Source: Acanthosepion esculentum
Lineage: Eukaryota > Mollusca > Cephalopoda > Sepiida > Sepiidae
Length of the DNA: 64,000 bases
Assembly (NCBI GenBank): GCA_964036315.1
Contig: OZ038511.1
Span: 455,729-519,728 of the forward strand
Direction of reading: 5' to 3'
The notes beneath the pieces are model-generated. The model was given only the letters and a program-made list of their open reading frames with translations, searched no databases and was not told the origin of the DNA. Position 1 is the stretch's first letter. Each line of letters starts with the position of its first letter. Shown piece by piece: positions 8,840 through 19,964 of this stretch. The position numbers and the translations under genes are program-made.

Positions 8840-9720
8840 TTTTTTTTCTTAGTATTTGTTTAGATTTTGGAATGTGTCTTTCACTAATCTGATGTGCATT
8901 CAGATTTCAGTGTCACATTTTCCATTGTCTGTTAAAACACTTTCCAGATATTTACATTTCTGGACTTGGTTGATGTTGACATCTCCAATTCCTAGTTCAG
9001 ATCTTAGGCTTTTTCTCTTGCTGACGACCAAAAGTTCTGTCTTCTTGCAGTTGATTTCTAGTCTTTTTTTTTTCCACCACTTTCCTTTACTTCCCAGTCT
9101 AGGGGACAGTGAAGTTTTCTTTCTACATCAGCCATCAACAAATTGTCATTTTCATATCTTTTTTTATTAAGATTATGCTCAGAACAATAAATCCTTGGGA
9201 CATCCTTGCTGGAGTGATTGAATAATTCTGGAGAGAAGACACATCTTTGTCTTATGACTCTTTCTATTTTTGTTTATCAAGTCCATTTTCTATCTGTATG
9301 CAAGTGGTTTGTTCCCAGTATAAGGTCTGGATTATTCTAATATCCTCTCCAAATAGATTGAGTTTACGTAACAGTTTAAATAGATCCTTGTGCCATACCA
9401 TGTCAAATGCTTTTGTGCAATCTATAAAGTATAAGTGCAAATTCATTTGTATTACTCTTTGCAGTATCATTCTTATCATAAATATTGCATTTCTTGTTCC
9501 TGTTCCCTTAACAAAATGACACTGTTTTTGTCCAGACTAATTCTGCTACATATGCTATTCATCAGGATTCACATTATTAGCTTGGTTATGTGGGTCATTA
9601 AACTGATTGTTCAATGGAGCTTACATTCATTTGCACCTGGTTTTTTAGGTAAATTCTACAAAGATGGATATACTGATGACTTTTGGTATATTACCATTAT
9701 TGTATATTGTAAGTGATCTG
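8840..9720 (-). pseudogene. Non-LTR retrotransposon RT fragment
   Basis: On the minus strand the order is P-K-K-P-G-A-N-E-C (about 9620), F-I-D-C-T-K-A-F-D (RT block with the first catalytic Asp, 9400-9430), L-Y-W-E-Q-T-T, then a frameshift, R-Q-R-C-V-F-S-P-E-L-F-N, R-Y-E-N-D (decayed RYADD) and the post-RT segment K-C-K-Y-L-E-S-V-L-T-D. This is a LINE RT of a type abundant in molluscs and cnidarians; a second copy with the same motifs is at 47380-48850. The longest clean frame is 71 residues (9264-9479). Dead by frameshifts and stops. Confidence 0.85.
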
Positions 9721-10300
9721 GGATTGCAAAGGAAATATTTGTCGCAGATTATTTCCACAACGCAGAGAATAAATCACTAAGTTCAGACTCGAACATCACA
9801 GGCAGAAAGAAAATGCGGGTAACTCGATTCGCAGGTACTATCTTACAAATCACAATGCACACAACCAGTCAGAAAAATAACTCACTCTCCAACAAATGTG
9901 GTAGCCAAAATACCCTACCTTTTCCCCGATTTGAGAACACCAACTGTTTTTATCGGCCAAGCATTTTTTTTCATTCGTCGACAGCTGGGAGAGGATGTTC
10001 AATTTTTGCATATCAAAATACTTTTACAGCAACTTCCGCGACGAACTTGTTTTTTTTCAATTTTAATATTCCGTCTTCAGCATGTCATGTGGAATATGTG
10101 GCCTTTTTTTTTTGGTAAGTAATTTTCTTTTTCGCCACATTTTCTGTCGTAGGATACACTCGATGTGGTGTCACTTGGTTTGACTTACCTCGTCAAACGT
10201 TTTCTTCGATATATATTTTGTTTATTACTTATGTAATCTTATCGATGACAAAATAAGACTGAGAGCATTTCTATTATGATCGCATCTAGTTCAGCTGCTT
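9720..10300. other. Unassigned region upstream of Jockey-like LINE
   Basis: Short frames at 9813-10122 on the plus strand are not recognised. The stretch could be the 5' region of the LINE that starts to be readable near 10300, which is an inference from position only. Confidence 0.35.
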
Positions 10301-11040
10301 TGTTCCAGTGCAGATTTTTAGTGGCAAAAATATGGGCACCATGAGGTGAAATGTCATGGACATAGTGTCATTGGAAAATATGCAAAGAAAGAACCTGACC
10401 ACTCAGTAGGTGAATGCCCAAATTCATGCAGACATGAAAACATGTAAAGAAAGAACCTGACCACTCAGTATGTGAATGCCCAAATTCAGGCAGACATGAA
10501 AACATGTAAAGAAAGAACCTGACCGCTCAGTAGGTGAATGCCCAAATTCAGGCAGACATGAAAACATGTAAAGAAAGAACCTGACCACACAACAGATTAA
10601 TGCCCTAATTCATACAGATGTGCAAATTGTACTGGAGACCACTTAAAATATGCAAGAACTTGTAAAGAACAGAAGAAGGAAAAGGAAATCTTAAACATAA
10701 AATATACACCAAATATCCCTTTCCTGGAAGCATGAAAGATGGTGGAAGCTACAAACAAAGAAATATATATGCTCAAATAATACTGAAAGATTGGCCAAAG
10801 TTTTAAAAGAAATAACACCGGAACTGGAAGAGATAAGATCTAAAATAATGAAGTCAAATACAGAAGCAAGAGAGGAAAAACACAACGCACTTTGTTCCCC
10901 TTGCCAAGATAAACCGCAAATCAAATCATTTAAACCAAATGAGATGAGAAAAACAGTGTACAACACAAAATTAGAAACAGTTCCTAATGAGCTCACAAGA
11001 AAAGTAACGTTATCTCAATTCCAACTAAACATAGAAGACT
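10300..11040 (+). pseudogene. Jockey-like LINE ORF1 remnant (zinc-knuckle protein)
   Basis: Scattered frames give knuckle-like C/H patterns (10320-10640), ending with C-A-N-C-T-G-D-H and A-R-T-C-K followed by E-K-E-I (10614-10690). This is the typical end of the C2HC knuckle array in ORF1 of Jockey/TRAS-type LINEs. The frame 10791-11042 continues as a lysine/glutamate-rich tail (E-I-T-P-E-L-E-E-I). The knuckle part is broken by an out-of-frame tandem duplication. It is the 5' end of a LINE whose later domains follow to about 16100. Confidence 0.6.
10384..10631 (+). repeat. Four tandem 62-bp units in ORF1 knuckle region
   Basis: AAAGAAAGAACCTGACC begins at 10384, 10446, 10508 and 10570, exactly 62 bases apart. 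Each unit continues with a TGAATGCCCAAATTCA-like stretch and ends AAAACATGT, except the last, which drifts. Because 62 is not divisible by three, the amplification would have broken the frame and presumably happened after the element was dead. Confidence 0.92.
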
Positions 11041-11279
11041 AAAGAAAGAAATATTCTGCTAACCATGACCAACCCGAAGGAAAATTACTAACAAAACAAC
11101 AGCCAAAAGTAAAAATAAACTAAAACCTGACTGAAAACAAATTTGAAGGACTAGAAGAAATGGACATTGAGGATCAAAACCTTCAAATGATTGCCCAATT
11201 CCTTCAAACAAAACTTTAATAATGACAAATAAGATAATGAAATATCAAAGGTTTAAAAGTGACTTTCAATGAACTACTT

Positions 11280-11925
11280 CGACTTACCATGAATTTTTTT
11301 GAGCAATTATCTGCTTGCAAGAAATATTGTTCAAAGCAAATAGAAATATAAAAAATGATTGCCTCCTAATTATAATCCTATTGATGGAATTTCAGGTGAC
11401 ATGTTCATAATAGTAAATAATAAGATACCACAGTTGGATTACTTTAAACATAAACTTACTGTAAAATTGCTGTATCAGCAACGCTACACTAAACCTTAAC
11501 TATATGCTCCATATACTTCTTCTTTATGTACTGTGTCCCCTCAAGATGTAGGTAATCATGGCTTCCCATACTTCCTCTCCCTTGTAGTTCTTAATAAACT
11601 TTGTCTTTAATTTCTTCTACTTCATACCATCAAATAACTGAATTAGAACTTAATCCTAATTTAATTCAACAAATCCCAAAACCATTTATATTACTGGGAG
11701 ATTTTAAAGGACACAATGAGATATGGGAAATTAGCAAAACAAACAGGAAAGGTAAAATTATCACTGATAGGGAAAAGATACTTCTTTCTGTACAAGGATA
11801 AAACACAAACATATCTTTGTCCAGCAACTGGTATATACTTAGTCATAGGTTTAACCGCATATGACCCTACTACATTTGATGTTTGGTGGTGGAATGGCTA
11901 TAACAGTTGGCATAGAGAATAGTTT
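11280..11925 (+). pseudogene. Jockey-like LINE endonuclease remnant
   Basis: The frame 11601-11801 contains I-P-K-P-F-I-L-L-G-D-F-K-G-H-N, the catalytic GDFN-x-H motif of apurinic-type LINE endonucleases, here with GDFK. It is followed by N-R-K-G-K-I-I-T-D, which fits the conserved NxRG region. Upstream sequence around 11340-11480 matches the earlier strands weakly and contains stops. The domain is cut by the SINE at 11925. Confidence 0.7.
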
Positions 11926-12110
11926 GAATTCCAGTTGAGTTTGTTACATTCAGCTACATGCAATTACTCTTGGGGGAGGTATGAATCCAACTCTTTTCTC
12001 CCCAGCTATGGGTAAATAGCAGCACAGACTGGGTTCTATAACCTTGGCAACCAGTCTAAGAGAAGGAAAACTCTGAATTCAAACCATCTTGGATATGGTT
12101 GGGCTCTGTC
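11925..12110 (+). mobile_element. tRNA-derived SINE type A, 5'-truncated
   Basis: This starts around GAATTCCAGTTGAGT (box B region) and continues with the type A central and 3' parts (GTTACATTCAGCTACATGC, CCCCAGCTATGGGTAAATAG, GGGTTCTATAACC, CTCTGAATTCAAACC). The tRNA box A part is missing or degenerate. It sits inside the Jockey-like LINE and abuts the CR1-like tail at 12127. Confidence 0.75.
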
Positions 12111-12126
12111 AGACCATCTTTTTTTT

Positions 12127-12665
12127 TAATCATTTTATCCCAAGCAAGGCAATAAAGCCACTAAAATGCAAAGGGTTACTGTGTGTGAAAGAATATGAGA
12201 AAAAAACATTATTAAGGAGAGACAACAATAAAAGAACAAGAATTCAGATTACAAAAGATAATGTCTGCATTTAAATTTTTGAAGGTCAAAGTTCACTGGA
12301 AAATAAGAAGGTGGAATAGAGTTCCTCAAGCGAAGAAGCTGTTAGCCTAGAACTTCTGGTTACATCCAGCCATTTCAACTGTAAAATGATGAGACATTGC
12401 TGCCAATCTAATACTGTACTTAAATTCATAAAGTCTACGTACCATAGAGAAAAGTTCATCAAAACAATTACCATGAAAGTATTTAAGGAAAAAAGCAGAG
12501 AGAAGCTATATTACAGCAGTGGGAAAGTGACTGAAACTGAGATGCCAGGTCAGGAACTATAAAATTCCAGATTCTTTGTATTTGATCAAGAATCTCAAAA
12601 TATATAGCAGAAGCACAGGTCATATATGGCCACAATATTCAATTCATGGATGTCAAAGACACACT
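12127..12665 (-). mobile_element. CR1-like LINE 3' end, nested in Jockey-like LINE
   Basis: Read on the minus strand this matches the last 450-500 bases of the LINE at 16960-19385: the region equivalent to I-W...L-A-S-R...S-L-S-H, then K-Y-F-H-G-N-C-F-D-E-L-F-S, and a 3' UTR with GTAACCCTTTGCATTTTAGTG and CTTGCTTGGGATAAAATGATT. Several frameshifts are present. Opposite orientation to the host LINE. Confidence 0.78.
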
Positions 12666-12809
12666 TCTGCTGCTTTGGTTGCAGCCCATCTGGTTGCCCC
12701 TATGATCATATTCATCAACTACAACTGGACAGTGCACAATGACAAACTTGACCAAAAGGCCATTCAGATGGAAACTATAATATGCTAACTAGGAAAGAAT
12801 CCAAACTCA

Positions 12810-13340
12810 ATGTCAAGACAAACTAACTCCAGAATCAAATAACAATGAGGACCACCTCATCTATTTTACAAAAATTCTTTAGATCTGAGGAAAACATATC
12901 AAAATCTTCCATCTTAACCAAATTCAGCAGACCTTTGTTTGACAAAAATTGCAAAAATGTTATCAGAGCATGCTGAAAACTCAAATTGAACTCCACAAAA
13001 GAAAACTTCAAAAATAGTAGATCCAAAGCACAGAGAACTATAAAAGAAGTTAAAAAGTGTCATGGAAGAAATATTATTTAAGATAAATCTGAATATGAAA
13101 ATCAAAATTGTATGGGACATGATCAAAAAGATATATTGGTGGAGGGGAATAATAACCTCACTAAAACATTTCAATGAAAATAACAAACCAATCACAGACA
13201 AAAAAAAGATATAGCAAATGTCCTCGCAGACAAATTGTCACAAAATTCCTCCTCCAAAAAGCAAAACCAAAACTTCCAAAAAACAAACAGAAGAAAAGAA
13301 AAAAAAAATTCTAGTAAAAAAAAAAAGGAAAACTAAAATC
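12810..13340 (+). pseudogene. Jockey-like LINE, linker between endonuclease and RT
   Basis: Interrupted plus-strand frames read like the lysine-rich linker of Jockey-type ORF2 (P-D-L-R-K, S-M-L-K-T-Q-I-E-L-H-K-R, N-Y-K-R-S, W-D-M-I-K-K-I, P-I-T-D-K-K). The assignment rests mainly on its position between recognisable endonuclease and RT parts and on matching orientation. Confidence 0.5.
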
Positions 13341-13504
13341 AACTGTTTTCCTTAAGTTAATTAAATGAATCACTGGTCAAAATTCACACCACAATGGTTG
13401 GTCCTAACAGGTTTTTGAAGCAGCTACCCAAAGTATCTTTCAAAATGTAATTGATCCTGACCAGACATCTCGACCTGAGTCACTTTCTCAAAAACACAGT
13501 GTGG

Positions 13505-13915
13505 CTTCCCTGTCTTTTCTACAAACATTTTCATGGCAACTGTTCTGACAAGCTTTTTCTCTGGTCCCCTGACCACATGAATTTAAGTGCGCTACTAGAT
13601 TGACATCTAGGTTCCACCCTTTTACTGTTGAAATAGTTAAATGCAACCACCACTTCTAAGGTAACACTTTCTTTTCTCACACTTCCAACCTGTGGAACTC
13701 TCTCCTGTTTCCTTGCTTCCCTGGCAACTACAATTTTGAAAAATTTAAATGCAACGTGAGTCGGCATCTTCTGTCTTCTTGAATCCTGTTCATCTTTTGT
13801 CCTTTCCTGAATCTTCCCTATACTCAGTCTTTTCTCTCACTTTCACTCCCTGTAAACCCCTGCATATTAGTGGCACTCATACCTTGCTTGGGGTGAAATT
13901 ATTAAAAAAAAAAAA
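13505..13915 (+). mobile_element. CR1-like LINE 3' end, plus strand
   Basis: The block begins F-H-G-N-C-S-D-K-L-F, passes a segment equivalent to C-G-T-L-S-C-F and F-K-C-N in the C-terminus of CR1-like ORF2, and ends with the UTR words CTGTAAACCCCTGCATATTAG and CTTGCTTGGGGTGAAATTATT plus an A tract. It is inserted in the Jockey-like LINE in the same orientation. Confidence 0.78.
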
Positions 13916-14900
13916 AATCTTTTAAAACTATATAACAACATATGGCTCAGTGATAACATTCCAAATCTATGGAAGTATACCATTGTGATGTACATGCCTA
14001 AACACACAAACATCCAAGCTGACCTTCCAACAATAACCTATTAAATTTATTACTAATAGCCTTCACCAGAGTAATGGAGAGAATGATAAGAAGTGGGCAA
14101 ATGTAGTATTGAGACTAATAACAGAATTTCAATCAGGCTTCTGGAATAAAAGAAGTACACTCAGTACAATAAAAGAAGCATTTATTAAAAAGGAACATGT
14201 GGTAGTTGTCTTTTCCAACTTGGAGAAAGCACATGACACAGCCTAGAAACATGGATTAAGGACCGACCTGAAGACACACTCCTCCCGGGTTAAAAGGTAG
14301 AATGTCAATCTTTATTCAAAATATCTTAGAAAAGTGCAAGTGGGAATTATATTTTCAGGCTTAAAAGACAAGGAAAAAACAGTTCACTCTTTTTAACATC
14401 AAAATAAATAACATAGTCAAAAAGCTTGAGATCCAGAATTAATTGCTCTTTGTACTTGGATAATTTTCTGGTATGTAATAGATTGAAACAAATGTGTACT
14501 GTAAACTGCAAACTCCAATTATGCTTGAATAGTCAAATGAATTGATGAGAATGGATTCATAATCTCCAAAACTAAAACCAAATGCATATATTTTTGTAAT
14601 CTCTACAAAATGCATAATGACCCTTAAAGTTAAATAATGAAGAAATACCTGTAGTGAAACAATATAAATATTTAGGCATATTATTTGATAAAAAAAAATG
14701 ATTTTCATTCCACACATCAGGTATTTGAGAGGTAAATTCAACAAAGCAATCCTGCTACTTATTAGCACATACAGATTGGAAAGCAGATATAAATCATTAT
14801 TAAGATTCTACCAATTAATAGTAAGTTCCAAACTAGATTACAGATATTTTATCTACAGGACAGCAAGAAAATCATAGTTAAAAGAACTAGAAACAATACA
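13916..14900 (+). pseudogene. Jockey-like LINE RT remnant
   Basis: The readable motifs in order are L-Y-N-N-I-W-L-S-D-N-I-P and W-K-Y-T-I-V (RT entry blocks), R-V-M-E-R-M-I, S-I-R near N-R-I-S, then after many frameshifts V-K-Q-Y-K-Y-L-G-I-L-F-D (thumb, 14655-14690) and S-K-L-D-Y-R (14830-14845). Spacing and order match Jockey-type RTs. The catalytic YADD cannot be read. Completely non-functional. Confidence 0.65.
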
Positions 14901-15199
14901 CCATCAAAGTCTCAGACTGGCACTGAGCGATTTTAATGCCTCTCGTGTCGAAAGTCATCATGTTGAAGCAAACGAGCCCTATTATCATTTACGCGACAAA
15001 AATTGGTTTTGCAATACTATTCACCAAATTACTTTCATGCCAATCAAACTCTATCTATGGCAGTGGTGTTAAGCCTAACACTAAGACTCTCTTTAACAGA
15101 AAAGAAAAAGTTATTAAGTCATTCATCCTGGAAGAGCTTACAACTGAAACTCCATTGAACATACAATATACACACAAACCATCCTCTCAAAAACACTAT

Positions 15200-16080
15200 C
15201 CTGGCTTCTAACACAACCAAAAGTTGTATTGGAACTTACCAAGCTCCACAAAGTAAATATTAATTTAATATTCTACAAAGAGGAAGTATAAATTATTAAA
15301 AATACATACTCCAACCACTCATCCATATATGCAGTTGATTCTAAAAACGAAAACAAAGCAGAATGTACAGTTATATTAAACAATATCAAATATATGAAAC
15401 ATTTATCAGATAAATCTCTGATATACAATGCAGAAGTCTTCATGGCAGATTTAGATTTAGCACAAGAAATCATTTCAAAGAAGAAACAACTTAATAAATC
15501 GATAAACTTTTCTGATTCTAAATCCATACTTATAGAGCTACAAAACAAAAATAACGGAAATCCCCTCCTCTTTAAACTTATAAACAAGATAAATGTTCTT
15601 TCCAAAAATAGGGATATCATCCTATGCTGGGTAGTGAGCGATATCGGTATCCAGGGAAATGAAAAAGCTGATAAAGCAACAAAAGTCCCATTAAACATAA
15701 GACCCTCAAATATAGACATTCCTTACATGGACTTGTGTCCAACCATTAACAAGTCTCTGGAAGACAAATGGCAACAGTTGTGAAACAGCTGTCAGGGCAC
15801 CAAATTACCCAGCCACAGGGAATGGCAACTAGACTACAGATAACAAGAGAAGAGATAGTCCTAGCCAGACTTTTTATATAGAAACACATACCACCCACCA
15901 ACACCTACTCAAAAAAGAAGAACCACCATTGTACATACCATGTCAGGAACTGTACACAATTGCTTTTACATTGATAATCTCTGGTGGATTCTAACAAACA
16001 TGAGTCAAATACTTCAGAGCATATAACTTAAAAGAACTATTTTAAAAATCCCAAAACAAATGAGATTTTGCAGTCGATAA
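15200..16080 (+). pseudogene. Jockey/I-type LINE RNase H domain
   Basis: The clean frame 15394-15783 carries N-A-E-V-F-M-A-D (catalytic Glu region), I-N-F-S-D-S-K-S-I-L (catalytic Asp), C-W-V-V-S-D-I-G-I-Q-G-N-E-K-A-D (WVPSHxGIxGNExAD with PSH changed). The first Asp block appears as A-V-D-S-K just upstream (15333-15347). This is a LINE-encoded RNase H following RT, a feature of I/Jockey-group elements that keep RNase H. Loss of the H in PSH argues for inactivity. After the stop, 15790-16080 is the probable 3' end. Confidence 0.8.
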
Positions 16081-16239
16081 AGGAGATTGGCCTTTACAAT
16101 CAAATATAGGATTACAATCAATTTTGCTAAGGTTAATTCTTAGAGAAGTCCTACAGACTATTCTTCAGAAAAGGTTTTATTACAACTCCACTTTATGCAA
16201 GTGGCATCTGGAAAAAGACCTGTTATATAATTTATATTT

Positions 16240-16373
16240 ATTTCCAAAATTATTAATACAATATTCATTTAGAAAAAAATGATGATTCTACAATTAAAAA
16301 ATATGTTTTAGATTTAAATAACTAGCAAAGAGTTGATAAGCTATTAAACAAATTCAGTTAATTAATTAATCAA

Positions 16374-16380
<7 letters not shown>
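16240..16380 (+). mobile_element. SINE type B tail fragment
   Basis: Contains TTTAAATAACTAGCAAAGAG, GTTGATAAGCTATTAAAC and a final TTAATCAATC, matching the 3' ends at 22325-22400, 58610-58672 and 62095-62155. The tRNA-like part is not seen. Confidence 0.6.
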
Positions 16381-16405
<25 letters not shown>

Positions 16406-16524
16406 GGAAATCAGCCAATTCAACTACCTTGGTTTCAACTTATCAGTATCTTCAGGTCATTTGAGACAACTGATTTCCTAACTCTTTATTTAAAAAAAAA
16501 TAAAAAATTTATGAACACGATACA

Positions 16525-16529
<5 letters not shown>

Positions 16530-16588
<59 letters not shown>
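16530..16588. repeat. (TA)n microsatellite
   Basis: Nearly 60 bases of TA. On its right flank is a 100-base repeat (16589-16690) with GTTGACCTCAATGTCCAC and CCCTGATATTGAGTACTT, related to the foldback family at 22861-23180. Confidence 0.97.
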
Positions 16589-16592
<4 letters not shown>

Positions 16593-16690
16593 GGATGTTG
16601 ACCTCAATGTCCACTTTTATATTTACATGTGCTATCCCTGATATTGAGTACTTAAACTGATTAATAAAGCATACATTAAAATTATATTTT
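16589..16690 (+). repeat. Fragment of TA-flanked foldback family
   Basis: GATGTTGACCTCAATGTCC, CTTTTATATTTACATGTGC and CCCTGATATTGAGTACTT follow in the same order as at 22955-23030. The hairpin half present there is missing, so this is a partial copy bounded by TA tracts. Confidence 0.65.
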
Positions 16691-16692
16691 TA

Positions 16693-16723
<31 letters not shown>

Positions 16724-16727
<4 letters not shown>

Positions 16728-16806
16728 CTGATTAGGCTTTATCAGATCAAAGCCAGTAAAATGAGATGCATGTTTGTATTTATTTTGATCTGATGAAGCC
16801 TAATTG
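16724..16806. repeat. Small foldback, ~25-bp arms
   Basis: Arm TTGGCTGATTAGGCTTTATCAGATCAAA (16724-16751, given here as key words GATTAGGC and ATCAGATCAAA) pairs with TTTGATCTGATGAAGCC... at 16784-16806, with about 30 bases between. It is bounded on both sides by (TA)n. The right arm contains CTGATGAAG and GAAAT, again hammerhead-like words. Confidence 0.7.
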
Positions 16807-16887
16807 ATGAAATGCATAGTCGCATGCTTTTTGAATGTTTTCCCAATTGTCAATAATTTATAACTTTGTCATATACCTAAATTTATA

Positions 16888-16890
<3 letters not shown>

Positions 16891-16959
<69 letters not shown>
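16891..16959. repeat. (TA)n tract at 3' end of CR1-like LINE
   Basis: The tract directly follows the 3' terminus of the minus-strand LINE at 16960. A (TA)n also follows an A-run at the 3' end of the copy ending at 51410, so the microsatellite may have grown from the element's tail. Confidence 0.9.
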
Positions 16960-19385
16960 CTTTTCACCACAAGCAAGGTGGCTGTCCCACTAGCACACAA
17001 AGGGTTACAGAAAGTGGAAGCAAGAGTAAAGAGGCATGAGAGATGAAAGGATGAAGAGAAGGACAGGGAACAGATCAAGGCATCTGGAGATGTCGATTGA
17101 TATTGCATTTGAATATTTGGAGATTATAGCTATCAGGGAAGCAAGTAAGAGGAAGGGTGTGTTCCACAGACGGGAGGTGCAAGACATAAAGCATTTAACC
17201 ATTTTGACAGTGAAAGTGTGGGACTTAGATGTCGACCTAGTAGCACATTTAAATTCATGCAGTTTGGGAACTAGTGAAAATAGCTCATCAGAGCAGTTAC
17301 CATGAAAGTATTTGTAGGATAGACAGAGAGAGGTGATGGCACATCTGTGAGAGAGTGACTGTAAACGAGATGCCAGATCAGGGCCAATCACATTGCATAT
17401 TCGTCTCTGGATTTTCTCAAGGACCCTAAGACGAACAGCAGGGGCTCCAGATCATATGTGACAGCAGTATTCCATGCAAGGGTGAATGGTTGATTTATAG
17501 ATTTGAAGGATGGACTCAAGTGAGAAAAACTTTCTGGCATGACACAGAGAACCAACTTTCCTTGCAGTAGATGAAGCTATTGATTCAATGTAATTATTCC
17601 ATCTGAGGCCAGCAGACAGTGTGAGACCAAGCAATTGCAAAGAGGTGCTCTTGTGGAGGTGAGCATCAGGCATTCTAATGGGAGGCAGTGAGGGTTCTCT
17701 GTGGTGGGTAATAGAGAGCAGTTTCGTTTTTGAGGCATTAAAGTTAACCAGCTATTTCCTGCCCCAGTCAACAACCGATTGGAGGTCTTTTTGAGACCAA
17801 TGACCAGGTTAGTTTTGTCAGTGATACCAGATTTGCTATTTAGGCAGGAGCAAATAGTTTTGCCATCTGCGTAGATGCTTATTTGGAAACTGATGATATC
17901 ATGAAGATAACGAAACTTAAACAGTGTAGGATCCAGGATACAGCCTTGGGGAACACCTGTGTTCATGAGAAAGGAACTGGAGGAGAATCTGTTAAGGATG
18001 AACTTCATTACACAGTTTGACAGGAATGATTGTATTAAGTCAAATAATCATCCTGAGACACCATATCCCTGAAGCTTATGAAGGAGGCTGGCATGCTAAA
18101 CCTGATCAAATGCTATAGAGATATCTAGAGCCACAGCACTTGGAGAGGACAGGAGCCAGTTCAGGAGAACATTTCTTCAGGACAATGGCTGGTATCCCAC
18201 TGCACCGCTTGCCTTATGGGGGTCTAATTTAGAGATGATGCCCAATACCAATGATGGGGTTATATCGCTCAACAAAGGCTCAGTTCTAAGTGGGGAAATT
18301 GGGTGTGGGTATACCGGACAAGTTGAGAATTGAATTGGATGAGAATTTATGAGCAAAGCACTTGGCCTTATCAGCTGAGGAAGTCAGAACCTCAAATTGG
18401 TTGATCAAAGGAGGTATTGTGGGTTTGCTGTTGTTTAGTACGTTCTTGCAAAGATGCCAATAATCTTTGGAGCCGAATTTGAGAGGTGCAATACGTTGTT
18501 TCATTCTATCAGCAAATAGTGATTTTGCTTCATTGAGGACACACTTGCACTCATTATGGGCAGAGACAAAGAGATGTCTGTTGCAGTCTGACATGTTATT
18601 ACAGTATAGGTGAAAGAAGTAATTCCTATGGACTATGGCAGCTGATCAAGCAGCCGAGAACCAAGGGGATGAGCATGATTCAACCTTATATTTCCTTGCA
18701 GGGATGAAAGTCTCGATTCCAGCTTTTACCCAGGATGAGACCTCAGAAGTGCATTCTTGAATGGGGAGATTAAAGACCACATTCCAGGGGACATCACAAA
18801 GGAAATCACAGACTGAGTCCCAGTCAGCTCTTTGATAACAGAAAGATGTTCTGTTGACAGGAGATTCTTTGCTGGGGGTGGAATAGATGATGATGTTGAC
18901 AGACACTACAGCATGATCAGAGTTGCCAAGTGGGCAGAGCTGAGTGGTAAGACAAGACTCAAGGATGGAGGTGAAATAGAGATCAAGAAGGGAAGCCTTA
19001 CCATCATGGTTGTTGAAGAAACGGGTGGGAAAGTCAATCACTTGTGTGAGAGATTGAGTAATTGAGAAGTTAAGGGTTCATATGCCAGCAAGGTCAGTTA
19101 TAGAGTTTTTAAGCCACTTGGCATGGTGGGTGTTAAAGGCACCGAACACATATATGAGCAAACGGATGAAAAGAGATAGCCTTCTCTATATTGTCAGAAA
19201 TGTTTTTGAGTACACCACAGTCTTGGGAGGATGAAGAGCAAGAAAGGAGAAGAGGTAGCTTACAGCATTAAGGAGAGATAGACGGAGACATGTATGAATG
19301 GTCCGGAGATTCGAGAGAGAGTTCCATCGTCAATGGGAGATGGTCCTTGACATAAACTCCTAGGCCACGAAAAAAAGAAAAAGAA
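16960..19385 (-). pseudogene. CR1-like LINE, ORF2 (endonuclease and RT), decayed
   Basis: The minus strand gives, in order: endonuclease piece G-V-Y-V-K-D-H-L-P-L-T (near 19340); end of endonuclease L-L-D-L-Y-F-T-S and P-L-G-N-S-D-H-A-V-V-S-V (18646-19041, GNSDH catalytic His block); D-Y-W-H-L-C-K-N-V-L-N (18286-18594); RT block G-V-P-Q-G-C-I-L-D-P-T-L-F and Y-A-D-G (YADD with the second Asp lost; 17577-18008); Q-L-L-G-L-T-L and Y-K-S-T-I-H-P-C-M-E-Y (17452-17673); and the C-terminal F-H-G-N-C-S-D-E-L (17005-17391). The 3' UTR ends ACAAGCAAGG-type words. About 2.4 kb of an ORF2 normally near 3 kb. Frameshifts and the changed YADD make it dead. It is the longest copy of a family seen at 12127, 13505, 36235, 50945 and 55085. 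Confidence 0.85.
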
Positions 19386-19459
19386 GCAGGGGTTTATAAG
19401 GTTTGTGGGTTTTACTCTGATCAACCAATCAAATATGACCTAATTTAAATTTAAACTAA

Positions 19460-19962
19460 GTGGAGAAACAAAAATTAAAAAATTATTTTTTATAAATGGG
19501 TCATGACATGTAGATTGGCAGCTAACAACAGCCAGACATAAATTATACAAACTAGATAATCCCATTACCTGGGAAATAAAAATGCTATGGAGAGGTAATT
19601 TAGTAAAATGCTAAACAAGTTATATGCTTTGTGAATTTCCTGCATATAATTTTTTTATAGTTCATGAATAAACAGCTTCTTTAAGAAACTAGTAAATGAT
19701 TTAAACGTATAGAATTATTTGGTAAATTAATATGCAACCGTTGAAAAAAGATTCTTCATATATGTTAATAACCAATCAATGTAAAATGTCAAAAATACCA
19801 ACCAAATACCATTTTAGCATTTTGCTAAATTACCTCCCCACCCCATTTTTATTTCTTAGGTAATGGCATTGTCTAGTTTATATAAATTATGTATTCATTT
19901 ATGTATCTGTTTATGTCTGGCTGTCATTTATAAAAAAAGAAATTTTAATTTTTACTTCTCTT
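19460..19962. repeat. Foldback element, ~150-bp arms
   Basis: The arm at 19460-19616 pairs with 19811-19962. Shared words read from the right arm are TTTAGCATTTTGCTAAATTA, CATTTTTATTTC, AGGTAATGG, TCTAGTTT, TTATGTCTGGCTGT, and ATTTATAAAAAA. There are several mismatches and an indel of about 20 bases on each side. The spacer is about 190 bases. No transposase or tRNA-like part is seen. Confidence 0.8.
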
Positions 19963-19964
19963 AT

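Noticed and set aside
16869..17108. ORFs made of Ile-Tyr repeats (also at 4779-5045 and 41661-42027)
   Set aside because: These are translations of (TA)n microsatellites extended into flanking LINE or PLE sequence.
18832..19065. 77-codon plus-strand ORF within the CR1-like LINE (and 17036-17305)
   Set aside because: Antisense shadows of the well-supported minus-strand LINE ORF2 fragments.
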